Source: Schlesneria paludicola DSM 18645 (GTDB lineage Bacteria; Planctomycetota; Planctomycetia; Planctomycetales; Planctomycetaceae). Taken from it: a stretch of DNA of 64,000 nt. Below, one piece after another: positions 53,627 to 63,549 of the stretch. The first letter of the stretch is position 1; each line of letters begins with the position of its first letter. The position numbers were made by a program, and so were the translations under genes. The notes beneath the pieces are model-generated. The model was given only the letters and a program-made list of their open reading frames with translations, was not told the DNA's origin and did no database searches. The stretch is from the NCBI RefSeq assembly GCF_000255655.1, contig NZ_JH636435.1:2370378-2434377 (forward strand), read 5' to 3'.

Positions 53627-54193
53627 TCACAAGGGCGGCGGGATTTCGTTCGCATCCGCCACGACGTCGTTGTTCGCGACTCTGATCAGGGTCGGGTTTT
53701 CCGCGATCATTTCCTGAATGACTTGTTCCGCATGGAGGTTGCCCAGGTGTTGCGCCAACGATCGCCAGACCAGACCGTCGAACCTTTCGACCTGATTGCC
53801 TGTACACACCGTTCGACAGATACGTATCCACAAAACTGATTCGTTTTCGAACAGTGGAAGGTACGCTTCCAAGAACATCGTCGAAAGGCGATCAGCCACG
53901 ACTTTCGCGGTTGTAGGGGTTACGCAGTCTAGCCGCCGAAACCGAGCGCGAGCGGGCCGCGACCAGACGTCGACCCACTGGCCTGAATGCGTGGACGCTT
54001 CAGGGGCTCCCCCTCGCAAGCATGGGATCTTGAGTAGCACCTTCCGACCGACCGTCAGCGCCATGGTCGCCGATTCCACGGTCGATCTGGCCGCCAGTTT
54101 GGCGTTCAAAGTTCCAGATTCCACGGCCAGGGCAATGGGATCTGGAACAATCTGACTTGCGCGATTGCCAGCTGCTGCCGTCATATCTGACAT
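53627..54193 (-). CDS. hypothetical protein next to attR
   Basis: 188 residues from the ATG at 54193, which is 31 bases from the attachment core. The C-terminal half (RLSTMFLEAYLPLFENESVLWIRICRTVCTGNQVERFDGLVWRSLAQHLGNLHAEQVIQEMIAENPTLIRVANN) has a natural, helix-rich composition. No family recognised. Being on the minus strand beside attR, it could be an excision helper or a moron. Confidence 0.5.
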   Translation of the reverse strand: MSDMTAAAGNRASQIVPDPIALAVESGTLNAKLAARSTVESATMALTVGRKVLLKIPCLRGGAPEASTHSGQWVDVWSRPARARFRRLDCVTPTTAKVVADRLSTMFLEAYLPLFENESVLWIRICRTVCTGNQVERFDGLVWRSLAQHLGNLHAEQVIQEMIAENPTLIRVANNDVVADANEIPPPL

Positions 54194-54224
54194 GTCCGTA
54201 ACTCATTGCAGATAAAGGCGATAC

Positions 54225-54280
<56 letters not shown>

Positions 54281-54300
54281 TCGCAGCTTGCTTTCAAAAG

Positions 54301-54336
54301 TCCGCATCCGAGTCACAACTTGGTTGCGGATTTTTG
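54301..54336 (+). terminator. original tRNA-Asp terminator, now stranded beyond attR
   Basis: tccgca-t-ccgag-tcacaa-cttgg-t-tgcgga followed by TTTTTG gives an interrupted 11-bp stem and a T-tract. In the uninfected chromosome it would directly follow the tRNA. Confidence 0.75.
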
Positions 54337-55319
54337 CTTTTCATCAATTTGACGATTATCCGCCGACCAGGCCGGCTTCGAATCACCCAGCCGCCCATTC
54401 AAGTAACGGGAACTGGCTTCACCCAGACGAAGAAACGCGGTGGCATCGTGAATGGCAAGCTGCCCGCCCCCATCAGTTCAATCGACTGCTAACGGTCTGC
54501 TGGAATAAGCAGGGCAGGCAGGTCGCCGTTTACGGCGTTTTCAATTCTGTCCTGAACCACCGACTCCTGTTATTTCAAGATGTGACTAAGCCCATCTCTG
54601 GCGATAGACAGTGTGACGCTGACTAATCCCGCAGAGCACCGAACGGCCAATCACTTCACCTTTCGGATTCATCAAACGAAATCGCCGTGGAGCAGCATGC
54701 TTTGGACCGCGACACATGCGAATATCACAGAATCACCACGACGCAACTCAAAAACCTCAAACAGAACCCGCACTTCACATCGAAGCAAACCGAGCTCGCA
54801 ACCTGGAGCTCTTCGACAAGAAACACAACGTATCGTACTTCGCGTTGCCTCAAACGAAACTATGCAGTTTCAACGAGAAACCGACATCACGATGCACATT
54901 AAGATGTGTATGACCACGCTCACGCCTCGCATTTCACGATACTCAATACCCCGACCACAAAATCAAGTCATATTGTCTGCGACACTATGAAACACTTCTT
55001 TCGCCGCACTCCCCACAATGCGATCCAATCAACACAGGTACAAACAATCAGTCAGTACCACAATCACGAGGTCTTTATCGCTGGTGGGACTGACAGCCAA
55101 ACTCGTCAATAACAGACAAATTACCAATCGGCACTTCGAGCCATCACCACCACACGAACCTCGTACGCTGCCGCTGATTGGCAAATCAGCGGCCTGTGCA
55201 AGTAATGGAAGCCGGGACTGCCAAGGCTCAGTTGCCCCAAGTCCGTGATTTGCGCACCTTCACCGTGACACATGTGAATTGACGCCAGCATCCGCAACTT
55301 GGCACAGGACGGAAGCGAT
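54337..55319. other. gene-poor chromosomal stretch
   Basis: About one kilobase without a frame that looks protein-like; open frames here are short, lack ribosome-binding sites and have atypical composition (Thr/His/Asn-rich). It may be decayed DNA. I see no repeats or RNA gene in it. Confidence 0.5.
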
Positions 55320-55559
55320 TCAACTCGCTCGTCGAGCTCCACCAGCAGGCTTCGCAAGTTTCAGCGGCGGTGAAGCGGCCGCGGCCTCGCTTCGACTTCC
55401 TCGCGTCGAAGAGATCTTCGGGGAAGTAACGGAGGCCTGACAGATCTCGGACTCGGCCTCAAGCCAATAGTCGACTCCGTCCCCAGCCGGTCGCCCAGCC
55501 TGTTCCCATTTGGCGTAAGCCAACTCACGCACCGCATTCTCGATAGATTCGCTGGCCAT
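55320..55559 (-). CDS. DUF2934 domain protein
   Basis: 79 residues. VRELAYAKWEQAGRPAGDGVDYWLEAESEI matches the DUF2934 pattern (AY-x-x-WE-x-x-GRP-x-G-x(2)-x-x-H/YWL-x-AE-x-E), a small helical domain common in planctomycetes and proteobacteria; function unknown. A basic low-complexity tail follows. Confidence 0.75.
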   Translation of the reverse strand: MASESIENAVRELAYAKWEQAGRPAGDGVDYWLEAESEICQASVTSPKISSTRGSRSEAAAASPPLKLAKPAGGARRAS

Positions 55560-55815
55560 TTGTCATTCCTCCAGACAAGTTCCCAAATCGATCATCCACC
55601 ACACGGTGCACATCACAAGCTCGATCAAGTGTCCCTCAAATCCCAGCGAAATATCAACAAGAATCCCGATTGCGAGCCAAATGCGTTAAAAAAACATTCC
55701 ACCGATACCCCGTCAACGGCGATCAAAACGAAGCGAGTTCGCGCCCCTGAAAAAGTGACGCGAACTCACGCTTCGATCGGAATTGCTTGTGTCGACGACA
55801 CACTGCAAACAAGAA

Positions 55816-56172
55816 TTACTTGTCCGCAAGTGCCTTCAACAAAGCCGTGGCGTTTGGCAGATCGCCTGCAGCGTTCAACAACTGTCGAGCCAGCTTGATT
55901 GCATCGACCCAAGATGCCGCTGAAGTCAGCCCCGAAGCACCAGACTTCTTTGGCAGCTTCTTAACGCGCCCATCGGCGGCCATGTTCAGCTTGGTCTTGA
56001 TCATGTAGATCATATTCTTGCTGACATCGTGCCCGAACTGAGTCTTAACAGCATCGGCAACGTCAGAAGCCTTTCCGCTGGGAAGCTGCTCAAGCACCGT
56101 GCGAATCGCCAGACTCTTGTTGTGCATCGGGTCCGTACGATCTGAACTTCGGGCACCTTTCTTTTTGGCCAT
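55816..56172 (-). CDS. conserved small planctomycete-type protein
   Basis: 118 residues from the ATG at 56172 with GAGAGGTAA upstream. Lys-rich N-terminus; KSLAIRTVLEQLPSGKASDVADAVKTQFGHDVSKNMIYMIKTKLNM recalls a helical 'AIRxxLxxxPxxxxxxV...ALKxxGxxVSxxxVxxxK' protein found in planctomycetes, probably DNA-binding. The upstream 38-residue extension is not convincing. Confidence 0.6.
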   Translation of the reverse strand: MAKKKGARSSDRTDPMHNKSLAIRTVLEQLPSGKASDVADAVKTQFGHDVSKNMIYMIKTKLNMAADGRVKKLPKKSGASGLTSAASWVDAIKLARQLLNAAGDLPNATALLKALADK

Positions 56173-56817
56173 GCAATTACCTCTCGAAAAAAACCTGACA
56201 AGAATGACTATTGACACAGAACTAGTATCTGGTCTTGAAAGCAATACGTCTACAAGGAAAGCGTAAGACAAAACACTCAACTTCAAAAAAACAATAAATA
56301 CTAGGACTTGTCACTCTATTCACGCTTGCAATCCCCGCTGGCCAATTAGCGCAGAACACAACACATCAGGCAAAATGTCACGATCCGATTCATTTGGCAA
56401 TAGCGAATGTGGCTGATGCAGCCAATCCACCCACCATCGCGGCCTGCAACGCACTTCGAACAAGCGGCGTCGCCCCGAAAACCCTATTGATTACCTCGAA
56501 GAGACCAAGCAATTGTCTGTGCCAAGACTCTCGAATCGATCAACCTGCTTCCGCACCACGGAAAAACCTGCTGTGATGACCACACCTCAGGAATCAATGG
56601 CCCAAGAGAGTCCCGCAGGCAGTACGAACGGCAAGGTCAGTACAGAATACGCCGTGCCACTCGTCATGGGGATGAATGTGAGACACGACACAAAAAAGCC
56701 TTTTGATAGAGCTTTAAGATTGCGTTGCTTCACCGAAAGTCGACGTGTGCGTGGGGCCGCGAAGTGCATGATGTCGCAATCGCGCAGTCGCACGTTGCGT
56801 CAATACAATATGCCTAT
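56173..56817. other. no gene seen between the conserved small protein and the GAF gene
   Basis: 645 bases. Frames here are short and without motifs; the 5' part must include the promoter of the leftward gene (AT-rich near 56200-56300). Nothing else recognisable. Confidence 0.5.
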
Positions 56818-57324
56818 TCAATGAACCGTTATCGCCCCAAGCTCATTTGCGAGCAGAATCAAGGACTTCCAATATCCATCATTTTTCTGGATCTCTACCG
56901 CTGTTGAAACGGCAAGCACACCCAAAACGTCATGTGTGGTAGACGCCAAAATGGGAACAGCCAACGAAGTTCTCGCTCCAAACCGTTCGATCCACGTTGC
57001 AGAGCTCGCCAATCCGGTCGCGCTGGCATCCAGACGACCAATTGCTGGACTTTGAGAAACCGCAGCTTTCACAATTCCTAGCCCCAACTGTGCAATCGAC
57101 ACATACTGTGTTGCATTTTGAAACCCCTCACTCACCTCAGGTGGCATATCATCCGCCCAACCGAACCCCACCAGCTTCAGAAACCCCTCGTTCAGCCGCC
57201 AGCAGCCTGCCGCGCGTGATTGTGACGCGGCCACGAACTGCGACAAGCAGCAATTCATCGACTCGCCAGACTGCCAGGTTCGATGAAACAAGTTGATCAG
57301 TTCGGAATCTGCAAAGTACATCAT
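56818..57324 (-). CDS. GAF-domain protein
   Basis: 168 residues from the ATG at 57324 (gagagag upstream). SRAAGCWRLNEGFLKLVGFG...GLGIVKAAVSQSPAIGRLDASA...ERFGARTSLAVPILASTTHDVLGVLAVSTAVE is a GAF domain (ligand-binding sensor fold), without an attached output domain. The ligand cannot be deduced. Upstream, an in-frame extension to 57492 is not convincing. Confidence 0.7.
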   Translation of the reverse strand: MMYFADSELINLFHRTWQSGESMNCCLSQFVAASQSRAAGCWRLNEGFLKLVGFGWADDMPPEVSEGFQNATQYVSIAQLGLGIVKAAVSQSPAIGRLDASATGLASSATWIERFGARTSLAVPILASTTHDVLGVLAVSTAVEIQKNDGYWKSLILLANELGAITVH

Positions 57325-57677
57325 GACTCTCTCGACCGATAGACGGCCAGTGAACCTGAAGACAGTTGAATACCAGCAGCTGGTTGAATAGCCCTGAAAT
57401 ACTGAGAAAATAGGACGCAACCGCAATGTCCGAGAGCCCAGTTTGTCCTCGCAAAGCAACGTATACTGGGACACAATCGTGTCACCGTTCACAGGCCGGG
57501 GACCGGCTCATTTTCTTGCGGTAAAGGGATGCATGACTCGAGTCGAAGCACTATCGATTCCAATCGAACCGGGAAGAATGTGCCTGCGACCCACTCTTCG
57601 GGCTGTGAACGGTTACCACAATCGTAACTCGAACCGCATGAAATGCATCTATTATACATTCTTAAGAATGTTGTATT
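57325..57677. other. intergenic region with a 16-bp perfect palindrome
   Basis: acattcttaagaatgt (57656-57671) is a perfect palindrome, extended with one bulge by outer ata..tat pairs. It lies six bases from the stop of the leftward AsmA-like gene, so it probably marks its transcript end. The rest shows no gene. Confidence 0.5.
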
Positions 57678-60600
57678 TCATTTTTTGCCACGCAACAGTT
57701 TGTCGAGTCCATTGTTGATGACATTGTTGAGATCTCCGCCCACTTTGTCCTGCAAGAGCCCTTCGAGCGCCGATCCACCAATTTGCTGTGCGAAATTGGC
57801 GAAGAAAGCCGGATCGATCTGTGGTCGAGATGACGTTCCCGCGATGGGAATTTGAATCGTCTTTCCTTTTAGCCCAGCCAAGACCTTGTTGTTCCCCAGC
57901 CATTCTTCCCGAACGGGAACTTCGGCAACAAGATTCAATGAACTATCAATCCCCACCGAACCACTCGTCCGAATCATCACATCTTTGATCATGAACGTCA
58001 TTCCCTGGTGGTAGACGCGCCCCTGTTCAAGCCGGATCGGAATTTGTTGTTCCGACATTTCAATCCACACCTGCTCGCGATTGGGATCAGCGGATGCTTT
58101 GCGCGAAATGAGCGACTTCAGTTGTTCAATTCCCGATGTGATCTGTAATCCCAAAGGTCCCGGCCGCGATTGAGCTCGATGGATCGTCAACACCCCGCTC
58201 GCTGATCCGGTGGCGGGGCTCGAAAGCGGCAAAGACACCGATTGTGCATCGAGTGACAGCTTCCCATCCACTTGAGTCGCATCCGCCAAAATGGGTGCGG
58301 CATACTTCAATCCATTGTGGCACAACTCGGGAGTCAGATTGATCTGATCAATGATCTTTCCCGGAGGAAGTGTCAGCAACATCGGAGCCTGACCAATGCT
58401 GATCACCGGAGCCAAGTGCAACTTACCATCATTCACCACCAGATCCAGGGGCGAGAAACGGCAGATACCATTCTGACACTGTGCCGACACGTCGGCTGGC
58501 CCCATGGCAAACCCATAAACGTTGGCCGTCGCCCATCCAAACCCGAACTGACCATTGAGACTTCCCTCACCATTCGCAGTGACTCCAGCCAATTGTGAAC
58601 CAGGCTGAAACGAAACGGTCGCTGCCGGAACAGACGACGTCGACGCGACAGGTCGCGCGAAAAGTTGCGTCAGCGAACCATTGAGTGTGAATGGACGATG
58701 GTCCTTTCCAGTCAATTGAACCTGTTGCGACAGTTGCGGACCGAACCGTTTGGTCAATTGATCCCAGTCGTAGGACAGTTCACCTGCCAGATCGATTCGT
58801 TGGGTCGTCGCGCATCCTTCCAAACTCCCTTTCGCAGAAAGTGAAAGACTTTCGACACCACAACGACTGGTTTCAAAACTCAATTGATCCCGCGACTCGT
58901 CGTAGACACCCTGACCACTGAACTGGACGACCGGTTCTTTCCACAGCGCCACCCATTGCGGCTGCCCATTCGTGCCGACTCCCGGTCCTGCCACGATAAA
59001 TTTCTCAACTTGAGCATCCACGTTGCCGCGCATCACCTTGTCTTGTCGTGTCAGCGAAGCCGTCCCGCTCAACGAACCAATCAGATAGGTCGTAGGATTG
59101 GGAATTGCCTGATTCTTCCAGGCGGAAATCTGTGCAAGATCTGCTCGATACTTGGCTTGCCCCGACAGCCTGGAAGGACCGTTCGCCCCCACCCCGTATT
59201 CAAAATCCGTCAGATCGACGTTCAGGACATTTCCCGAAGCCGACAGCTTGGGTGACGTCCATGTCTGTGAACGACGATCCCAGCGGCCTGTGGCAAGGAC
59301 CTTCAGATCAGGTTCCTGGATCAGCCAGGCGGGCCCCGCTGCTTCCAGTTTTTGAAGCCCCAGCGTGAAATTGCCGACATCGACCGACTCCGATCCGATC
59401 GCCAACCCCGCTGCGAGATCAACGCCACCGGCGAGTCTCCACTGATCATTCGCCAACACCGGCCGCAATCGGCTTTGCCAGGACGCCAGATTCCCCTTGA
59501 GTGCGACATTCACCACATAAGTGGACATTGCCGACTTCAGATCGACGGGTTGCATCAACACAATCGCCAGGTTGTCCCCGGCACTCTGAAGATGCACTTC
59601 ACCTGATTCGATCTTCGCCAGCATGGGTCCGGACTCGGTTTTCCCCACTGCCGAAATGGTCAGCTCCAAATGTTGTTCCCGCCACACATTATTTTGTGAA
59701 ACAACATAAGCAAAATTGTTCAGCACGACTTTTGAAGTCAGGACGACTTGATCGTCCGATTGCCGCCGCAGTTCACCATTCGCCTGCATCTGACCGGAGA
59801 GCTGTTCGAGCCCGAGATCCACGAACCGTTCCAGATTCTCAAGTAGTTTCGAGAGATCCCCTGTCGCGGCGAAACGCGCATCATCAAGCGTCCCCTTACC
59901 GGAAATCTGCAGGAAATCGGACTTGCAGTCGACAAGATCGACGATGATCGCTTTCCCGTCGCGATGGGCATTGACGCGCGCCTGAAGTGGCTTGTCCCAG
60001 GAAATCGTCTGGCCGCGATTGAGCGCCCGAAGTCCAGTCACCCCCGCAATACCAGACCAACGCCGAACACCTTCGGCATTGACACCGACCAGTTGCAGCG
60101 TGACTTCACCAGCGGTGATCTCGGAATCGTGGCGAATCCGCAGTGTTTGCGGCAACAATGCGGAAAGTTTTTTCAGATCAATGCGACCGTCGAGATGATA
60201 GTCCTCATCACTCAAAAGCGATTGCAGAATCTCTGTAGGGGACTTCTGCCATTGGACTTCGAGTGGCACATCGCCTGTTGCCGCGAGCTCTCCCACATCC
60301 GTGGTCAACTTCAGTTCGTGCATGGCCAGACGCCCTGATGTCGCCACCGCACGGCCAGCAACCCGCACCGTCTCCAATGAGAGCTTGTCACGTCGCAGCA
60401 TTTGCTCGCTCGACACGACAAGACGATCAATACCCGTCGTACCGCTCCAGTCCCACTCGGGCCCCAGATCCGTCATCGTGAACGCGAACGTAGCATCCGC
60501 GTTCAATTCACCATTCAAGTCCGAGTTGGGATCGATCCGCGCAAGCAACAGCGCAAGTTGATCCAATTTCCAGCGCGATGCGCGAAATTCGGCCCGCTTG

Positions 60601-61325
60601 GCCTTTCGAGTTCCTGAGGCAGGTTCCTCATCCGCCGACGAAAGTCCATATCGTGCCGCCAGCCAGTTCGCACGCGCGGCGTCTTCGCTGCCCGCGACAG
60701 GTGGCTGACCGATGGCGAGATCCAATTCCTCGATTGCACCGCGTTTCAACGCCAATTGCAGTGAAATATTTTCGATTGTTGAGTGTCGATTTGAGGCTTG
60801 GTGGACGAATTGAATCGTCCCGTTTTCAATTTCGATCGCGAAATCAGGGGAGTGTGATGCAGCCGTCGTGTTCTCAGCATATTTTCGTATGACACGTTCC
60901 AAGTTGGAGTCACGGTCGCCAATCTCCAAAGACACGACCGGATCGAGCAGCTTGAACGTCCCCAGGTTTCCGGACTGCGTTACGATTTTCCACAAGGGAT
61001 CACTTGTCGAGAATTGTGCCGCAGAGAGCAGGGGGTGGCCTTCGTCATCATTGATCTTCACATCTTTGATGAGAACCGGCGTCGTCCAGAGCAGTGACAA
61101 TTCGCCAAACTCGATCTCGCCCGGGTAGGCCGGGAACAAGAGTTTCGGCAACTGATGCCGCAATTGAGTCTTGGCGACAATCACCGGCGCAAACCAGACA
61201 AGGCCCCCCAGGACCGCTCCAAGAAACATCCCTCGCCGCAACCAGCGACCACCTTTACGTTTCCCAGGTTTTGCGAGCTTTGATTGCGATTCTTGCGTGT
61301 GTGATGTCGTAACGGGATCGGCCAT
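57678..61325 (-). CDS. AsmA/TamB-like large membrane protein
   Basis: 1215 residues. After a Lys/Gly-rich N-terminus comes one membrane helix (GMFLGAVLGGLVWFAPVIVA, about 32-52), then a long strand-rich region with repeated hydrophobic/polar alternation, typical of the AsmA/TamB superfamily that bridges inner and outer membranes and transports lipids. The final ~120 residues (GLKGKTIQIPIAGTSSRPQIDPAFFANFAQQIGGSALEGLL) match the AsmA-type C-terminal domain. Such 1200-residue single proteins are common in planctomycetes. Starts at the ATG at 61325. Confidence 0.78.
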   Translation of the reverse strand: MADPVTTSHTQESQSKLAKPGKRKGGRWLRRGMFLGAVLGGLVWFAPVIVAKTQLRHQLPKLLFPAYPGEIEFGELSLLWTTPVLIKDVKINDDEGHPLLSAAQFSTSDPLWKIVTQSGNLGTFKLLDPVVSLEIGDRDSNLERVIRKYAENTTAASHSPDFAIEIENGTIQFVHQASNRHSTIENISLQLALKRGAIEELDLAIGQPPVAGSEDAARANWLAARYGLSSADEEPASGTRKAKRAEFRASRWKLDQLALLLARIDPNSDLNGELNADATFAFTMTDLGPEWDWSGTTGIDRLVVSSEQMLRRDKLSLETVRVAGRAVATSGRLAMHELKLTTDVGELAATGDVPLEVQWQKSPTEILQSLLSDEDYHLDGRIDLKKLSALLPQTLRIRHDSEITAGEVTLQLVGVNAEGVRRWSGIAGVTGLRALNRGQTISWDKPLQARVNAHRDGKAIIVDLVDCKSDFLQISGKGTLDDARFAATGDLSKLLENLERFVDLGLEQLSGQMQANGELRRQSDDQVVLTSKVVLNNFAYVVSQNNVWREQHLELTISAVGKTESGPMLAKIESGEVHLQSAGDNLAIVLMQPVDLKSAMSTYVVNVALKGNLASWQSRLRPVLANDQWRLAGGVDLAAGLAIGSESVDVGNFTLGLQKLEAAGPAWLIQEPDLKVLATGRWDRRSQTWTSPKLSASGNVLNVDLTDFEYGVGANGPSRLSGQAKYRADLAQISAWKNQAIPNPTTYLIGSLSGTASLTRQDKVMRGNVDAQVEKFIVAGPGVGTNGQPQWVALWKEPVVQFSGQGVYDESRDQLSFETSRCGVESLSLSAKGSLEGCATTQRIDLAGELSYDWDQLTKRFGPQLSQQVQLTGKDHRPFTLNGSLTQLFARPVASTSSVPAATVSFQPGSQLAGVTANGEGSLNGQFGFGWATANVYGFAMGPADVSAQCQNGICRFSPLDLVVNDGKLHLAPVISIGQAPMLLTLPPGKIIDQINLTPELCHNGLKYAAPILADATQVDGKLSLDAQSVSLPLSSPATGSASGVLTIHRAQSRPGPLGLQITSGIEQLKSLISRKASADPNREQVWIEMSEQQIPIRLEQGRVYHQGMTFMIKDVMIRTSGSVGIDSSLNLVAEVPVREEWLGNNKVLAGLKGKTIQIPIAGTSSRPQIDPAFFANFAQQIGGSALEGLLQDKVGGDLNNVINNGLDKLLRGKK

Positions 61326-61898
61326 GATCTTCCGGTCGAACTAGAGGAATCATCCATGCTTCCAGAGAAGCCGCAGAAGGGCGAATAGTATGCCATTCTG
61401 CTGAAATCGGTCGACAGCAGATTTCGTGGTGATGCCGGTCTTGTGAACATTTCGAACCGAACTTATAACCCCTCTCGTTCGGCGGACGTCATACGATTCC
61501 GTCGGAGGTGCCAAACCTTTTGCGAGGGCTCGGATCGATTCAACAGTGAGTGCTAGACACTACTGGATCCCGCCCTATTCGCCTGCGACTCCACCGTCGC
61601 AATCCCGATGTCTTGCCGAACACCTTGAAGCCGCGATGTTCATTCGTGATCATCGCGGTTTCTTGCATCTGCGGCCTTCCGTTTTTCCCTCTCGTTCCCA
61701 AGCTTCCGCTATTTACGTTTCTCGTTCCCAAGCTCCCGCTTGGGAACGTCTCTCGCGTTGTTTTCTGTTGCACAAGAAAGTGGCCTGGGACGCTCGAACA
61801 CATTACGAATGCGTAGGAAGCATCGCCCAAGCGGGGGGCTTGGCCACGAGGAGCAGGTTGGGAACGTGGAGAAACGCCCAAAACGAGGAAACCATTCG
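61326..61898. other. intergenic region with planctomycete repeat sequence
   Basis: Contains the promoter region of the leftward gene and, from about 61690, copies of the GTTCCCAAGC element. Several frames pass through it, but their SGSLGTR-like products come from the repeat. No gene is supported. Confidence 0.55.
61690..61748. repeat. GTTCCCAAGC palindrome family, one full and one half copy
   Basis: Full copy: cgttcccaagc-tccc-gcttgggaacg (61723-61748), an 11-bp stem. A half copy, ctcgttcccaagcttccgct, lies at 61691-61710 and lacks its second arm. The same motif, I recall, is scattered in many planctomycete genomes (REP-like). Confidence 0.7.
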
Positions 61899-62432
61899 TT
61901 GCGAACGACACGGCTGACCCTAGAAGCGATCGAACCGGGCCATGCGTCCGTCCTATTTGAAGGACTGCGCGACCACGCGCTCTATCAGTTCATCGACGAC
62001 GGGCCACCCGAGTCCGTTGAATCGCTACGGAAACGTTATGAGAGATGGGCGCAACGTCTGTCGCCAGATGGTCAAGAGATCTGGCTGAACTGGGCGCTGA
62101 AATTATCAGAGTCCGACGATTATGTCGGTGTGATACAAGCGACCGTCCGCAAAGATCGTTCAGCAGCGATCGCCTACATCCTGTTCAGCAACTATTGGGG
62201 ACACGGGTATGCACAAGAAGCCGTGACCGAGATGATTCGAGAGCTCCGTGAGCAGTACGCCGTCACACGCTGCATCGCGACCGTTGATCCACGAAACGAT
62301 CGTTCAATCCGTTTGCTGCACAATTTGGGATTCGAGCAAACAGGCATTTATCGAAACGCCACGACAATTCGCGGAACACTCGCCGACGAAACGCACTATT
62401 CAAGGTTACTCGTCATCGAGACGCTCGAATGA
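61899..62432 (+). CDS. GNAT-family N-acetyltransferase (RimJ/RimL-like)
   Basis: 177 residues. RTTRLTLEAIEPGHASVLFEGL is the RimJ/L start; the acetyl-CoA-binding region is FSNYWGHGYAQEAVTEMIRELRE with the R/Q-x-x-G-x-G/A pattern relaxed to HGYA, and RNDRSIRLLHNLGFEQTGIYRN is the last motif. I choose TTG 61899 because GAGGAA lies eight bases upstream; the frame extends further up through repeat DNA. Acetyl acceptor unknown. Its 3' end overlaps the convergent PDZ gene by 20 bases. Confidence 0.8.
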   Translation: MRTTRLTLEAIEPGHASVLFEGLRDHALYQFIDDGPPESVESLRKRYERWAQRLSPDGQEIWLNWALKLSESDDYVGVIQATVRKDRSAAIAYILFSNYWGHGYAQEAVTEMIRELREQYAVTRCIATVDPRNDRSIRLLHNLGFEQTGIYRNATTIRGTLADETHYSRLLVIETLE

Positions 62433-63549
62433 GTGGTAACATGGGAAGGTTCGTAACGACCGTCTCATGCCCCCGAATTAAGAATACTTTGACCTCAGTT
62501 GAGGCGTCGGGCAAAATGGTCTGCCTCTTGAGGTTACTAACGATCCATTGAACGCTCGCGTCACTTATCGTTTCCCATTTCTCCAGACCGACCAGGATGT
62601 CGCCGGCTCGGATCCCGTTCTGCGCGGCAGGCGACTTTTCCTGAACATCCACAATGAGCATGCCACCCCGATACTTGGAATTTTTGACGATCGCTTTCAT
62701 CTCATCCTGAGTCGCCGAAATGGGTTTTAACGTCATGCCCCATGTCGGAGAGTCAGATGTCGGCAATCGATTCATCGTCGATGGTGTGTCACGAGGGAAG
62801 AGTTGCTCGCTGATTTCTTTATACAGATCCCGCTGGGTCTTCGCCCCTAGCAGACTCAGCTTCTGCGATTGAACTAGAGCCTCAGCATCCAGGACATCTT
62901 TGTACGGAATGCGCGCGTTACTAAACATTTGTTTGTTGAGGATAACCCTGTCCTCAGTACCCTTCACATTTTCGGTCGCACTGTCGAACTGCAATAGGGA
63001 CTCTCGCACCCGTGAATTGAAGGCGCCTTCGACGATGGCAACTCGGCGTCGTGCATGATCCCTGCGGGCTCTGGTGACATCCAATGTCGCATTTGGAAGT
63101 TTCCCCGCGGCGCTGAGAGCGACCTGGGATTCGGCCTCGATCAACTCCTCTCGAGCACGTAACACCTTGGACGCCAACTCGTCGGGTGTCGCCGCCTCAG
63201 CAAGTTCGCGAGTCGGTTCGCTGAAATCGCTCTTGCGTAACCCTTTGCCGAGATAGTTCCTCTGTGTGAGTGCTTCAGATTCTTGATCAGGATCAAGGGA
63301 TTCGAGTGCTGCCCTGTTCGTACTGTCGCGTTTTTCAATGACAACATCGTCACTGGACTGCACCCCTCGTTGAGCCTGACCGCGATCCAATCCTGAATCC
63401 TTCGACACTTCAAAATTCCAGTCCGTACCATCGTCTTCCAACAACACCCCCATACGGCGTTCAATAATCGGCTGACGCTGAAGTTGTCGCCGATCGATTT
63501 GTTGTTCAAGAGCACTGAGTCGCGATTGCAACTCGTGAATCCGGACCTG
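62413..63549 (-). pseudogene. PDZ-domain protein, 5' end cut off by an IS element
   Basis: The remaining ~378 residues are a helical, charged region (coiled coils such as RAREELIEAESQVALSAAG... and ARRDHARRRVAIVEGAF), then a PDZ-like domain (GMLIVDVQEKSPAAQNGIRAGDILVGLEKWE) near the C-terminus. The reading frame runs into the terminal repeat of the IS at 63550 and could start only within it (GTG 63576), so the genuine N-terminus, probably with a membrane anchor, is missing. Function unknown. Confidence 0.6.

Noticed and set aside
53549..53839. Plus-strand frame opposite the gene next to attR
   Set aside because: Shadow of the more protein-like minus-strand frame 53627-54193.
54613..54990. 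Frames of 65-125 residues in the gene-poor stretch after attR
   Set aside because: Thr/His/Asn-rich products, overlapping each other in several frames, no start signals.
61540..61911. 123-residue minus-strand frame with SGSLGTR repeats
   Set aside because: The repeats are the GTTCCCAAGC palindromes translated; a known type of false gene.
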